Origin: an uncultured Muriicola sp.
GTDB lineage: Bacteria > Bacteroidota > Bacteroidia > Flavobacteriales > Flavobacteriaceae
Length of the DNA: 56,992 bases
Assembly: GCF_947258935.1 (NCBI RefSeq)
Contig: NZ_CAMYKH010000014.1
Span: 1-56,992, forward strand
Direction of reading: 5' to 3'
The translations under genes and the position numbers were made by a program. This document shows, piece after piece, positions 36,575-45,391 of this stretch. The notes under the pieces were generated by a model. The model was not told the DNA's origin and searched no databases. It saw only the letters and a list, made by a program, of their open reading frames with translations. How positions within the stretch are numbered: position 1 is the first letter of the stretch; the number at the start of each line of letters is the position of its first letter.

Positions 36575-37762
36575 TTAATTAAATCTGTGTCTAACGACGA
36601 TCTCTTTGAGTCGGGCTTTTAGATCCTCGCCCGCATCGTACACCATTTGTTCATTGGAAGGAAAAGGTACCGCACCAAGGTTTAACAAGGCTACCAGATT
36701 ATTGTCTAGTGCTCTTTTATCGCCATTGTAATTGGCATACACATGTTGAAACACAAACTCACTAGATAGTGGATAGGTATTCAATTGCTGTTTAGATTGT
36801 AAATCTATATAACTTACAGTTCCTGTTACCTGTGCTTGCTTTTGTTGGGTGAATTGATAATAGTTACAGGTTACAGTCTTGAAATTATCTACTTTAATTT
36901 CGTTGCCGAGACTGTCTTTTACCAGGTTTCCATTCTCATCTTCCAAATACTTGTAGCCATCTACCACCTGTTTTTCTTTAATGAATTGCTTTTCATTCAC
37001 TTGTTCAGGAGAAATGTTGATGTTTCTAAAAGCAACCTGCATTTCATAGTCATATTTAATTTCACTCAAAGGATTATTGTGATATTGTGTCCAAAGATCA
37101 TCCAAACCATAGGTGTTGAAATTCAACAGTTCTTCTTCCAATCTGTTAGGGATCACCATTTCAGTATCATTGATCATCTTCACTTTTACAAAATCCAATC
37201 CTTTTTGGTAGGCCTGTTCCATTTGTTCTTTGGTATCACCAAATCCAGGATTGATCTCATCCAAATACCTGAAATCTTCATACGCCCTTCTGTAATCTAA
37301 TTTACTAGAGGCATTGTTGTATAAAGACAAAGCGTTGTCATACAAATAGTCTGATAGTCTCTCCTTTGAATCAATAATATCCTCATCGAAATTTTTAAAG
37401 GCGAACCTGGCATCCCTGCCTTCATCTCTAAGATATAAGGGCAACAAAGGTCTAATACGCTGTTGAATATTCTTCAACCTGGCATATCCTTTATAAATAG
37501 CCTCAAGATTTGCCGGATTTCCATCTTTCTCTAAATAAGAGATGTTCTGGAGTTCCCTTTCCATGTTCTTGCTAAAGGCTTCTTCCAACATCAGGACATA
37601 GGGCTGATTGCCTTTTTTGTCCTTTTTTTCCGCAAGATTTCTAAGGGCGCTGTTAATTGCTTGTTGGTAATTTCCAGTATTAATAGCTTCCTGTGTTTTT
37701 TTCACACCTCCACAGGCAATCAAAAAAACAATGACCGAAAGGTAAAGTAATGCTCTTTTCAT
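36575..37762 (-). CDS. TPR-like lipoprotein of unknown function
   Basis: 395 residues from ATG 37762. Lipoprotein signal (LLYLSVIVFLIACGG, Cys near 17). The first half has helical repeats of TPR type (AINTGNYQQAINSALRNL; YRRAYEDFRYLDEINPGFGD). The second half is mixed, with a segment on secondary strands (NCYYQFTQQKQAQVTG-like, here TVTCNYYQFTQQKQAQVTG). I know it only as a conserved Bacteroidota lipoprotein; no function is known to me. A longer frame to 37810 was rejected because the internal Met gives a proper lipoprotein signal. Confidence 0.8.
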   Translation of the reverse strand: MKRALLYLSVIVFLIACGGVKKTQEAINTGNYQQAINSALRNLAEKKDKKGNQPYVLMLEEAFSKNMERELQNISYLEKDGNPANLEAIYKGYARLKNIQQRIRPLLPLYLRDEGRDARFAFKNFDEDIIDSKERLSDYLYDNALSLYNNASSKLDYRRAYEDFRYLDEINPGFGDTKEQMEQAYQKGLDFVKVKMINDTEMVIPNRLEEELLNFNTYGLDDLWTQYHNNPLSEIKYDYEMQVAFRNINISPEQVNEKQFIKEKQVVDGYKYLEDENGNLVKDSLGNEIKVDNFKTVTCNYYQFTQQKQAQVTGTVSYIDLQSKQQLNTYPLSSEFVFQHVYANYNGDKRALDNNLVALLNLGAVPFPSNEQMVYDAGEDLKARLKEIVVRHRFN

Positions 37763-37887
37763 GACGTTTTGTTTTATGGTTTGACAGGGCATATCCAAGA
37801 GCCGTGCCAAAATAATCCAAAATCATAACGAAAAAGGTTTATGTATCGTATACTCCCGACGAAATACACAACTAAAAAGATGGATAA

Positions 37888-39177
37888 CTATTTTTTATTG
37901 AGGTTTACAGCAGGTAGAATTTTCGTGGAAACTTCTCCAAATCCTATACGGACACCATTTTTTGCACAATGCCCCTTCATGATGACCGTGTCATTGTCAC
38001 CAATGAATTTACGAGTAGTCCCATTCTTAAGGGTGATCTCCTTCGTTCCTTGCCAGGAAAGTTCTAACATGGAGCCATAGGAATCCGGCGTGGGCCCGGA
38101 AATAGTGCCGCTTCCCATCATATCTCCACTATTGATCTTACATCCATTAATTGTATGATGTGCCAACTGTTGTGACATGGTCCAATACATATATTTAAAA
38201 TTGGTATTACAGACCGTTGTCACAGAGCCATCCTCAGTTTTAATATCCACGGCGAGATGAATGTCGAAACTTTTACTTCCTTTTTGTTTTAGATAGGGTA
38301 GTGGTTCCGGATCTTGCTTCGGACTTGCTACTCTGAAAGGTTCCAGGGCATCTAATGTTACTATCCATGGGGAGATGGAAGAGGCGAAATTTTTTGCTAA
38401 AAAAGGTCCCAGGGGTACATATTCCCATTTCTGAAGGTCTCTGGCGCTCCAGTCATTAAACAAGACCATACCAAAGATATATTCCTCTGCTTCGTCCACA
38501 GAGATAGGTTCTCCTAATGCATTGGCATCCGTGGTAATAAAGGCCATCTCTAATTCAAAGTCGACCAGCCTTGACGGCCCGAAAACGGGGTTTTCAGCTC
38601 CTTTAGGAAGCGTTTGCCCGTGAGGTCTCCTTACCGGAGTTCCACTCGGGATAATTGTTGAGCTGCGACCATGATACCCCACAGGCAAGTGCAGCCAATT
38701 GGGTAATAAAGCATTTTCAGGATCTCGGAACATTTTACCTACGTTTGTGGCGTGCTCCTTACTGGAGTAAAAATCCGTATAGTCGCCTATTTGAACAGGT
38801 AATTGCATCTCGATCTCGTCCATGGTAAACAAGACGATCTTTTGATGATCCTTATTTTTTTGTAATTCTTGATTATTTTTTTCAAAAAGCTGACTTATCC
38901 TGTTTCTAACCAGTCGCCAGGTCTTTTTTCCATCAGATATAAAGTCATTGAGTGTATCCTGTAAGAAGATATCATCTGTTAAAGGAATTTCACTAAAATA
39001 CCCAAGTTGATGTAAGGCCCCCAGGTCTATGGCATGATCTCCTATCCTTGTTCCTATTGTGATTACATCATCTCTTGTGAGAAATACTCCAAAGGGGATG
39101 TTCTGAATTGGAAAATCAGAATTTTCCGGTACTGCTAACCAGGAAGATAATGAAGGGTCATTGGCTTTTAGAGGCAT
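37888..39177 (-). CDS. fahA: Fumarylacetoacetase
   Basis: 429 residues, full length. The metal and substrate motifs are all present: DYTDFYSSKEHATNVG (about 127-142), WLHLPVGYHGRSSTI, LVDFELEMAFI and FNDWSARDLQKWEYVPLGPF. The enzyme splits fumarylacetoacetate into fumarate and acetoacetate, the last step of tyrosine breakdown. No other tyrosine-degradation gene is beside it. It stands alone with a good promoter 38 bp before the ATG, and is divergent from glyA. Confidence 0.96.
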   Translation of the reverse strand: MPLKANDPSLSSWLAVPENSDFPIQNIPFGVFLTRDDVITIGTRIGDHAIDLGALHQLGYFSEIPLTDDIFLQDTLNDFISDGKKTWRLVRNRISQLFEKNNQELQKNKDHQKIVLFTMDEIEMQLPVQIGDYTDFYSSKEHATNVGKMFRDPENALLPNWLHLPVGYHGRSSTIIPSGTPVRRPHGQTLPKGAENPVFGPSRLVDFELEMAFITTDANALGEPISVDEAEEYIFGMVLFNDWSARDLQKWEYVPLGPFLAKNFASSISPWIVTLDALEPFRVASPKQDPEPLPYLKQKGSKSFDIHLAVDIKTEDGSVTTVCNTNFKYMYWTMSQQLAHHTINGCKINSGDMMGSGTISGPTPDSYGSMLELSWQGTKEITLKNGTTRKFIGDNDTVIMKGHCAKNGVRIGFGEVSTKILPAVNLNKK

Positions 39178-39214
39178 GGTATAATTGTTAATTTGTATTT
39201 GATAAATTCCTGAT

Positions 39215-39243
39215 CAAATATATTATATTCTAATCATTAACAA
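39215..39243 (-). promoter_or_regulatory. Bacteroidota-type promoter for fahA
   Basis: On the minus strand: TTG at 39243-39241, an 18-bp spacer, then TATATTTG at 39222-39215, an exact TAnnTTTG. It would give a leader of roughly 35 bases before fahA. Confidence 0.65.
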
Positions 39244-39289
39244 TGTGCAATTTGTACTTTTACGCCTTAATTGAAAGAAAACATCATTT

Positions 39290-40588
39290 ATGAAAAGGGA
39301 TACGCAAATATTTGAACTGATCGCTGCCGAAAAAGAACGTCAGGTAAACGGAATAGAACTCATTGCCTCGGAAAATTTTGCGAGTCCACAGGTTATGGAA
39401 GCTGCAGGCTCTGTTCTTACCAATAAGTATGCAGAAGGCTATCCCGGTAAGCGATATTACGGAGGATGCGAAATTGTAGATCAAGTTGAAACAATTGCTA
39501 TTGAGCGGGCAAAAGAGTTGTTTGGCGCTGTGTATGCCAATGTTCAGCCTCATTCCGGATCACAGGCCAATGCCGCTGTTTTTCAGGCATGTTTGCAGCC
39601 CGGCGATACAATTCTGGGATTCGATCTCTCTCATGGCGGGCATCTAACCCATGGTTCACCAGTAAATTTTTCAGGGAAATTATATCGCCCCACCTTTTAT
39701 GGAGTAGAAGAGTCTACCGGAATGTTGAATTATGATATCATTCAGGAGATCGCGCTAAAGGAAAGGCCAAAACTTATTATTGCCGGCGCTTCAGCGTATT
39801 CGAGGGATATGGATTTTGAACGATTCAGGGAAATAGCCGATAGTGTAGACGCCTTATTACTTGCAGATATTGCGCATCCGGCCGGATTGATCGCCAAGGG
39901 TATCTTAAACGATCCTATGCCACATGCTCATTTTGTGACCACAACCACTCATAAAACACTCAGGGGTCCAAGGGGAGGGCTTATTATGATGGGGCAAGAT
40001 TTTGAAAATCCCTTTGGAATTCGTTTAAAGAATGGTAACCTCCGAAAAATGTCGGCTTTAATCGATTTAGCCGTATTTCCGGGGAATCAGGGTGGCCCGT
40101 TAGAGCACATTATTGCCGCAAAAGCCATTGCTTTTGGCGAAGCCCTCACAGAGGAGTTCTTGCATTACATGATCCAGGTAAAAAAGAATGCTGCTGCCAT
40201 GGCCGAGGCTTTTGTTGCAAGGGATTATAAAATCATATCTGGAGGTACAGACAATCATATGATGCTTATTGATCTTCGCAATAAAAATATAACCGGGAAG
40301 GAAGCTGAACATGTATTGGTAAAAGCAGATATTACGGCCAACAAGAATATGGTTCCCTTTGATGACAAATCACCATTTATTACCTCAGGAATACGTTTTG
40401 GGACTGCGGCGGTTACAACACGCGGGTTAAATGAAGATGACATGAAGATCATCGTATCCTTTATCGATGAGGTTCTTAGTCACCCTAAAGATGAGGAAGT
40501 TATTTCAGGAGTAAAGGAAAATGTAAATAAGATGATGAGAAAGCGTCCTCTTTTTATAGGTTTAGCAAGTTTAGATCTCCAGAAATAA
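39290..40588 (+). CDS. glyA: Serine hydroxymethyltransferase
   Basis: 432 residues. [19 protein letters not shown], the pyridoxal site [15 protein letters not shown] (Lys near 226), and [19 protein letters not shown] are the GlyA signature blocks, and [10 protein letters not shown] binds the cofactor phosphate. It converts serine and tetrahydrofolate to glycine and methylene-tetrahydrofolate. TACTTTTAC at 39255-39263 may be the -7 box. The last 35 bp overlap the convergent unknown gene, with no terminator visible between them. Confidence 0.96.
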   Translation: MKRDTQIFELIAAEKERQVNGIELIASENFASPQVMEAAGSVLTNKYAEGYPGKRYYGGCEIVDQVETIAIERAKELFGAVYANVQPHSGSQANAAVFQACLQPGDTILGFDLSHGGHLTHGSPVNFSGKLYRPTFYGVEESTGMLNYDIIQEIALKERPKLIIAGASAYSRDMDFERFREIADSVDALLLADIAHPAGLIAKGILNDPMPHAHFVTTTTHKTLRGPRGGLIMMGQDFENPFGIRLKNGNLRKMSALIDLAVFPGNQGGPLEHIIAAKAIAFGEALTEEFLHYMIQVKKNAAAMAEAFVARDYKIISGGTDNHMMLIDLRNKNITGKEAEHVLVKADITANKNMVPFDDKSPFITSGIRFGTAAVTTRGLNEDDMKIIVSFIDEVLSHPKDEEVISGVKENVNKMMRKRPLFIGLASLDLQK

Positions 40589-41219
40589 TATTTTTACCCT
40601 CGAGGTCGTAAATAACTGCTTCAATATCTCTTTCAAAGTAGAGTCCCCAATAGGAGTAATAACCCTTTTGATCTATCCTTAATGGCCCTGCTAATCTGGT
40701 AATATGATCCCCGGAGGAGACTTCCTCATATACCGGAATAAAAATTTCACTGGGTGTTTCAGAGAGATGGCGGGTGATATAGACATAATTTTCAGCCAAA
40801 GTGCTTAGAATGGTATCTAATTCGTGTTCTACACTCTCCGGCCCCAGCTTTTTAATAATTATGCTGCAGTCTTTCAGGAAAAAAGAAAGTTCTTCTACAT
40901 CAATAAACGTATTATTTATTTCCCTTATGCTCTGCATGTGCTTACTTAGCACTGTGAGTCCTTTATTTACAAGCACAGGCTGGACAGTTCCCCAAGTTCC
41001 TTGTTGAATATGGAATAGAACTTCATGCAGGCTTAGTGCACAGTTTAGTTCAATGACAAGATTATTTTGTTCGCAGCAAACCGCAGAATTGCGTATGGTT
41101 ACATTAGAAAAGTAGTCTTTTTCAAGGCTGTTATTCAGTGACTCCAGCCCAAGGATATCACATTTCCCTCTTTCGCCGGAAGTAAACTGAGCGTCAACTT
41201 TATTAAACCTGTGAGGCAT
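40554..41219 (-). CDS. Conserved cytosolic protein of unknown function
   Basis: 221 residues, no signal peptide or membrane segment. It has several Cys in the first third ([28 protein letters not shown]) and a helical middle part, ending with a beta-rich segment ([26 protein letters not shown]). I do not recognise a family, though the codon use and composition are those of the neighbours and the frame is well kept, so it is probably real. It lies downstream of the two-component genes on the same strand after 150 bp, and its end overlaps glyA tail to tail. Confidence 0.7.
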   Translation of the reverse strand: MPHRFNKVDAQFTSGERGKCDILGLESLNNSLEKDYFSNVTIRNSAVCCEQNNLVIELNCALSLHEVLFHIQQGTWGTVQPVLVNKGLTVLSKHMQSIREINNTFIDVEELSFFLKDCSIIIKKLGPESVEHELDTILSTLAENYVYITRHLSETPSEIFIPVYEEVSSGDHITRLAGPLRIDQKGYYSYWGLYFERDIEAVIYDLEGKNIISGDLNLLNL

Positions 41220-41369
41220 AGCAACTCATTTGAAGGTTCTCTAATGTAAATTTAATGTTAATTTTTGGCAGAGTAGTATATAAAAACCATAGACTTTGTA
41301 AGGTTTCGCCTTGAAAAGCCAGGTTTATGAAGAATTATAGCCTAATATTCAGATAAAGTTGTATAAAAT

Positions 41370-42038
41370 CTAAATGAACCCTCTGTTTCGGGATGCGGTG
41401 ATCAAAGCCTGATCATTTTGTTTTTCAACACCAAAAAGTGATTTAAGCTGGCGTTTTCTATTCTCTATTCCCGGGAGGGAAAGAGAAATGAAGTTCACCA
41501 TGTCTTTGGTCTTGGTACCTATAGAGAGGTAGTACAGTATTTTTTTATCATTGTCATCTAGCGAGATATCCTGAGCCATCTTCCTACGAATGGCTACCAG
41601 CGCTTTCTGAGTGTAATAGGGGGGAGAAGTAAGAACAGTACTTACCATGGCTTGCAGTGATTTCTGATCGATCTCCGACTTCACCATATACCCTTCCGGA
41701 TCTACCGTTTGCATAATACTATTGATACGGTAATTATCACTAAAGGAGGACATAAAAACAATCTTGGTATCTGGAGACACTTTTCTGGCAAATATTCCAA
41801 TGTCTTCTCCGGTCTTTGCAGGGCCATCGGTTGGATTGGCAAGTTGAATATCCAATAAGAGAATATCATAGATAATGCCCTCAGCAGTTTCTTCAATTCT
41901 TTTTTTTGCATCAGCATAGGATTTGGCGGTATCCATCTGAACTTTGAAATCCTCAAATTCTGTGTCTTCCAGGATAAATTTATACCCAAGGGTGGTCATT
42001 TCATGATCGTCTACTGCTAAGATCTTTACCGTCTTCAT
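41370..42038 (-). CDS. Response regulator with C-terminal helix-turn-helix
   Basis: 222 residues from ATG 42038. The receiver domain has the acidic pair in LAVDDHEMT, the phospho-acceptor Asp in ILLLDIQLANP (near 60), Ser in VFMSSFSD and Lys in MVKSEID. The C-terminal part (about 150-222, ILYYLSIGTKTKDMVNFI) resembles the LuxR/NarL-type DNA-binding region in an unusual form. It is the partner of the TPR histidine kinase 10 bp upstream. A longer frame to 42143 overlaps that kinase and was rejected. Confidence 0.88.
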   Translation of the reverse strand: MKTVKILAVDDHEMTTLGYKFILEDTEFEDFKVQMDTAKSYADAKKRIEETAEGIIYDILLLDIQLANPTDGPAKTGEDIGIFARKVSPDTKIVFMSSFSDNYRINSIMQTVDPEGYMVKSEIDQKSLQAMVSTVLTSPPYYTQKALVAIRRKMAQDISLDDNDKKILYYLSIGTKTKDMVNFISLSLPGIENRKRQLKSLFGVEKQNDQALITASRNRGFI

Positions 42039-42048
42039 ACGTTTAATT

Positions 42049-44151
42049 TTAAACTTTCTGCAGGTCCATAGGTAAAGATATTTCTTTTTTTGTATCCTGC
42101 GAAATATGTTCCAACGGGATTTCCAGAAGAACTGTCGTACCAATTCCGGGGGCGCTCCTAAGATGCCACCTGCCTTTTATTTTTTCTATACGCGATTTTA
42201 TGTTCTTATGGCCAATGCCTGCTTTACCTTTTGAGGTATCAAAACCACGCCCATTATCCTGAATACTGATCAACATATCCTTTTCATTGGTTTCAAAAGA
42301 AATATAGACAGTGGTGGCAGCGGCATGTTTTACACAATTTTGCAAACTTTCCTGTAATATTCGATAAAGGTTGATCTTAGTGATCCCCTCCAGATTGTCC
42401 CAGTCCAGATCCTGGTCAAAGGTAAAATCATATTTTATACCGGCAGGTTCGCAAATGGTCTTTAATAATTCTTCAACGGAACTCATAAAGTTATTCAACT
42501 TCTGGTAAGAGGTGTCATTCAGTTCGTGCGAGATAGATCGGATCTCTTCCTGCACATCTTTCAACTTCTCAATAGCCTGCTCCCGTAAGGCCACTGCAGC
42601 ATCATCCGCTTTTTTATTGAGGCCCAGTAAGATCATTCGTACGCCATTCATCTCTCCTAGCACCCCATCGTGTAATTCTTCTGAGATCCTTTTTTGTTCA
42701 GATTGCTTCCCTTCTTCCACTTTCTGTTTCTGGGCAAGCATCAGGTTAAAGATCTCCTGGTTAGCTTCTTGTTGTTGTTGCTGAAATTTAAGTCGTTGGT
42801 TTTTGATCCGCTGTATGACGATTATAAAAAGTGCCATTGCTAAAAGTACTACTCCGGTGGCAACCCCGATCCATACCAGCCGCTGTTTGGACAGTTGCTG
42901 GTTTTTGGCTAAGGTTTCGTCTGTTTCAAACCGAATTCTATTGAATTTATTACGGATCTGGCGTTCTTCCTGTTGCAAACTATCTGATATCCGGATATAT
43001 TCCTTATTGTAGCTGATTGCATTGCCAGGATCCAGTTCGGCCAATAGATTCAGTGATTCCATATACCGCAGGTTATTGTCGATCTGTTTGGAAAGATCCC
43101 TTGAATTCTGAGCATAGATAAACGCATCTGTTGTATTTCCTGACTCCTTCATAAATAATGACAAATTGTAGTAGTTAAGTGAAAGGCCTTCGAGGTCCCC
43201 AATGCTATCGCGTATATAAAGCGCTCTAGTCAGATCGTTCTCTACCGAGGTGGTTTCACCTAACTTTAGATTGGTCATAGCAAGATGATCTAAAACTCTG
43301 GCATAAGTAATAGGCCTTAAAAGATATAGACTATCAATATTAAGGGCCTTCTCATACTCAATTTTGGCATTTGCAAAATCACCTTTTTTATAATACAATA
43401 GCCCAATATTATTATAAATGGTTACAAGATCGGTATTTGCCGGTTTTGTTTTATTTAGGTATTGATCCGCAAGATTGTAGTATTCAAAAGCCTCGTCGTA
43501 CTCTTCCAGCGCAGCTGCTGCAATGCCCATCGTATTGTAGGCCTCATATAGTCTTTTATTATTTTTAAGGGGCTTTAATAATTTAAGACTTTCTGTCATG
43601 GTTACCAAGGCTCCCGTATTATCATGAACAGCTGTTTGAATACTGGCCATGCTCCTTAATAATCTAGCAGATTGTAGATTTTCACCTCGTAAATCAAAAA
43701 GCTTTTGAGCTTTGGAAAGATAATAATAAGCACTATCTCGTTTCCTAACACTCCCCCAATTGAAATATTCCCCCTTATCCCAATAGGCTTCTGCCAATTT
43801 AGTTGAATCTTTAATTTTTATAGCAAAGACCTCCAATTCCTTATTCGTATTTAAGAAATTAATAGAATCACGGACTGTGTAATAGGCTAGCGATAATTCC
43901 GACAAGTATTTTACCCTTAAAGAATCTATTGAGATCGTATCAATGATCTGGGAAATCTTCAAAAGTTTAGGTAAGCTAACATCTCTACTGGTAACAGGAT
44001 TCTTGGCCATTTCTATCCAATTATCCAAACTGTCTATAAGGACAATATAGTGTTGATCATATGGCTTCTCACTATTTTTTTTGCATGAACCTATGAGGAT
44101 AATAAAAAAGAGCAATACCACTAAAATTCTGGTCATGGGGTAGGGTTTCAT
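42049..44151 (-). CDS. TPR-containing sensor histidine kinase with lipoprotein-like N-terminus
   Basis: 700 residues. The N-terminus looks like a lipoprotein signal (ILVVLLFFIILIGSC). Residues about 70-400 are TPR repeats (AYNTMGIAAAALEEYDEAFE; GLLYYKKGDFANAKIEYEKA), followed by one membrane segment (about 425-445), a coiled coil, the HisKA_3 motif SEELHDGVLGEMNGVRMILL, and an ATPase domain with NGRGFD and GIGHKNIKSRIEKI. The sensor part would be outside the cell membrane. The start may instead be ATG 44136, five codons on. It is co-transcribed with the response regulator downstream. Confidence 0.9.
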   Translation of the reverse strand: MKPYPMTRILVVLLFFIILIGSCKKNSEKPYDQHYIVLIDSLDNWIEMAKNPVTSRDVSLPKLLKISQIIDTISIDSLRVKYLSELSLAYYTVRDSINFLNTNKELEVFAIKIKDSTKLAEAYWDKGEYFNWGSVRKRDSAYYYLSKAQKLFDLRGENLQSARLLRSMASIQTAVHDNTGALVTMTESLKLLKPLKNNKRLYEAYNTMGIAAAALEEYDEAFEYYNLADQYLNKTKPANTDLVTIYNNIGLLYYKKGDFANAKIEYEKALNIDSLYLLRPITYARVLDHLAMTNLKLGETTSVENDLTRALYIRDSIGDLEGLSLNYYNLSLFMKESGNTTDAFIYAQNSRDLSKQIDNNLRYMESLNLLAELDPGNAISYNKEYIRISDSLQQEERQIRNKFNRIRFETDETLAKNQQLSKQRLVWIGVATGVVLLAMALFIIVIQRIKNQRLKFQQQQQEANQEIFNLMLAQKQKVEEGKQSEQKRISEELHDGVLGEMNGVRMILLGLNKKADDAAVALREQAIEKLKDVQEEIRSISHELNDTSYQKLNNFMSSVEELLKTICEPAGIKYDFTFDQDLDWDNLEGITKINLYRILQESLQNCVKHAAATTVYISFETNEKDMLISIQDNGRGFDTSKGKAGIGHKNIKSRIEKIKGRWHLRSAPGIGTTVLLEIPLEHISQDTKKEISLPMDLQKV

Positions 44152-44171
44152 CTTATTTCGGGATACAAGAT

Positions 44172-44204
44172 AAAAAAAGGAGCCTTAATTAACCTAAGAC
44201 TCCT
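44172..44204 (-). terminator. Intrinsic terminator after the small lipoprotein gene
   Basis: On the minus strand a 9-bp stem GGAGTCTTA / TAAGGCTCC (one G-T pair, short loop) is followed by seven T. It lies 25 bp after the stop of the 47-residue lipoprotein gene and before the TPR kinase start. Confidence 0.75.
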
Positions 44205-44229
44205 CTATCATTCCTAAATATTATTTGGA

Positions 44230-44373
44230 CTATCCATCACGACCTGTTGGAGGGTGATCATTTCCATCGGTAGATTGTTCGTAAAGGGTCTGGTCTTCGG
44301 CAGAATCATTGGTGCAGGAGAACATGGTAGAACTTAAAAGGGCTAATGCAAAAATACAGGCTAATTTTTTCAT
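44230..44373 (-). CDS. Small lipoprotein, 47 residues
   Basis: ATG at 44373, stop TAG at 44230-44232. The protein has a clear lipoprotein signal: KK start, hydrophobic LACIFALALLSSTMFSC with the Cys at residue 20. A 27-residue acidic tail follows (TNDSAEDQTLYEQSTDGN then DHPPTGRDG). Tiny lipoproteins with such short tails are common in Flavobacteriaceae near LytTR and TPR-kinase genes; no function is known to me. It has its own terminator and lies between the LytTR regulator and the kinase, all on the minus strand. Confidence 0.7.
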   Translation of the reverse strand: MKKLACIFALALLSSTMFSCTNDSAEDQTLYEQSTDGNDHPPTGRDG

Positions 44374-44507
44374 TATTATTTGTTTTAGTGAGTTAAAATA
44401 TTTCTTACTAATCTAGGAGGAGTAGTGTAAGCCTATTGTATTAGCTACAATGTTTTAGTAAACCCACCACATCTGTGAGGGAAAGCACCAGTTTTGGAAG
44501 AATTTTG

Positions 44508-45239
44508 TTATTTAAGGGTAGAGATGGCGTTTCTGGAGAGCACCTTTTTTAAACTGTCTATGTTCTCCTTATAGGTCTTTGAGAAGGGCAGTTGTTTTTT
44601 TCCTGTTTTTAAGGCGCAGATATTCTTACCGTAATTGATCCTTGAGACGTAATCTACATTCAGGATATAACTCTGATGTACACGAATAAAATTCTTTGGC
44701 AAGCTTTTTTCGAAGGTCTTTAAGGTTTTAAAGGCACTGATAACACTTCCATCTTTCATAATAAAATCAGTGGCATTATTATCAGCCTGGAGGTACAAGA
44801 TCTCATCTGTATCGAGATACTGGAAGTCCTTGTACGATTTTAAACAAATGGTATGAGAGCTTACTTCTTTGGGATGCTGCTTTTTAAGTCTGAGCAGCGT
44901 TTTGCGTATATCTAATTCATTATACGGCATTAGCCAGTAGTCATAAAAACCATTCTTTATAGCATGGTATGCATATTCCTTGCTTTTAGCGATCCCAATG
45001 ATCAAAGGAAGTTCGTTCATGTACTGATGTAATTCTGAGACCATCAGAAAATAATCCATTGCCAGATCAGATAAGTTGATGAAAACAAGGTCTGGCAAGT
45101 GTTTTAAAATGGAATTTATTCCTTCCCTGCTGTCTCTTACCCTATCTGCACAGATAAAATCACCATAGTCTTCCAGATAATGCTGTAATTGCAAATTGGA
45201 AGTGGCGTCCGCATCAATTATGGTGTAAGTATACTCCAT
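44508..45239 (-). CDS. LytTR-family regulator with degenerate receiver domain
   Basis: 243 residues. The C-terminal LytTR DNA-binding domain (about 135-240) is clear: DEILYLQADNNATDF, FIRVHQSYILNVDYVSRI. The first 120 residues have the receiver fold, but key residues are changed: the phospho-acceptor position in LVFINLSD is Asn (near 55), the conserved Thr/Ser is missing in IIGIAKS, and the Lys before Pro is Met in YWLMPYN (near 104). It is therefore probably not controlled by phosphorylation. It is the first of four signalling genes on this strand. Confidence 0.88.
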   Translation of the reverse strand: MEYTYTIIDADATSNLQLQHYLEDYGDFICADRVRDSREGINSILKHLPDLVFINLSDLAMDYFLMVSELHQYMNELPLIIGIAKSKEYAYHAIKNGFYDYWLMPYNELDIRKTLLRLKKQHPKEVSSHTICLKSYKDFQYLDTDEILYLQADNNATDFIMKDGSVISAFKTLKTFEKSLPKNFIRVHQSYILNVDYVSRINYGKNICALKTGKKQLPFSKTYKENIDSLKKVLSRNAISTLK

Positions 45240-45391
45240 AGACCCAACCTTGTGGGAAAATTAGTGAACCTTTGTGAGAAAGGACTATATATTTCCCTTA
45301 GAATATATATGGTTTTAGTAGCTAATATACTGAAAATCAATATAAAAGAAAGAATATTCTTACAAATATAAAAAAAAGTTACTTTTTGATT

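Noticed and set aside
36836-37300. A 154-codon open frame on plus, opposite the TPR lipoprotein.
   Set aside because: It is a shadow of the minus-strand gene: hydrophobic, without a family look, and fully inside a well-supported coding region.
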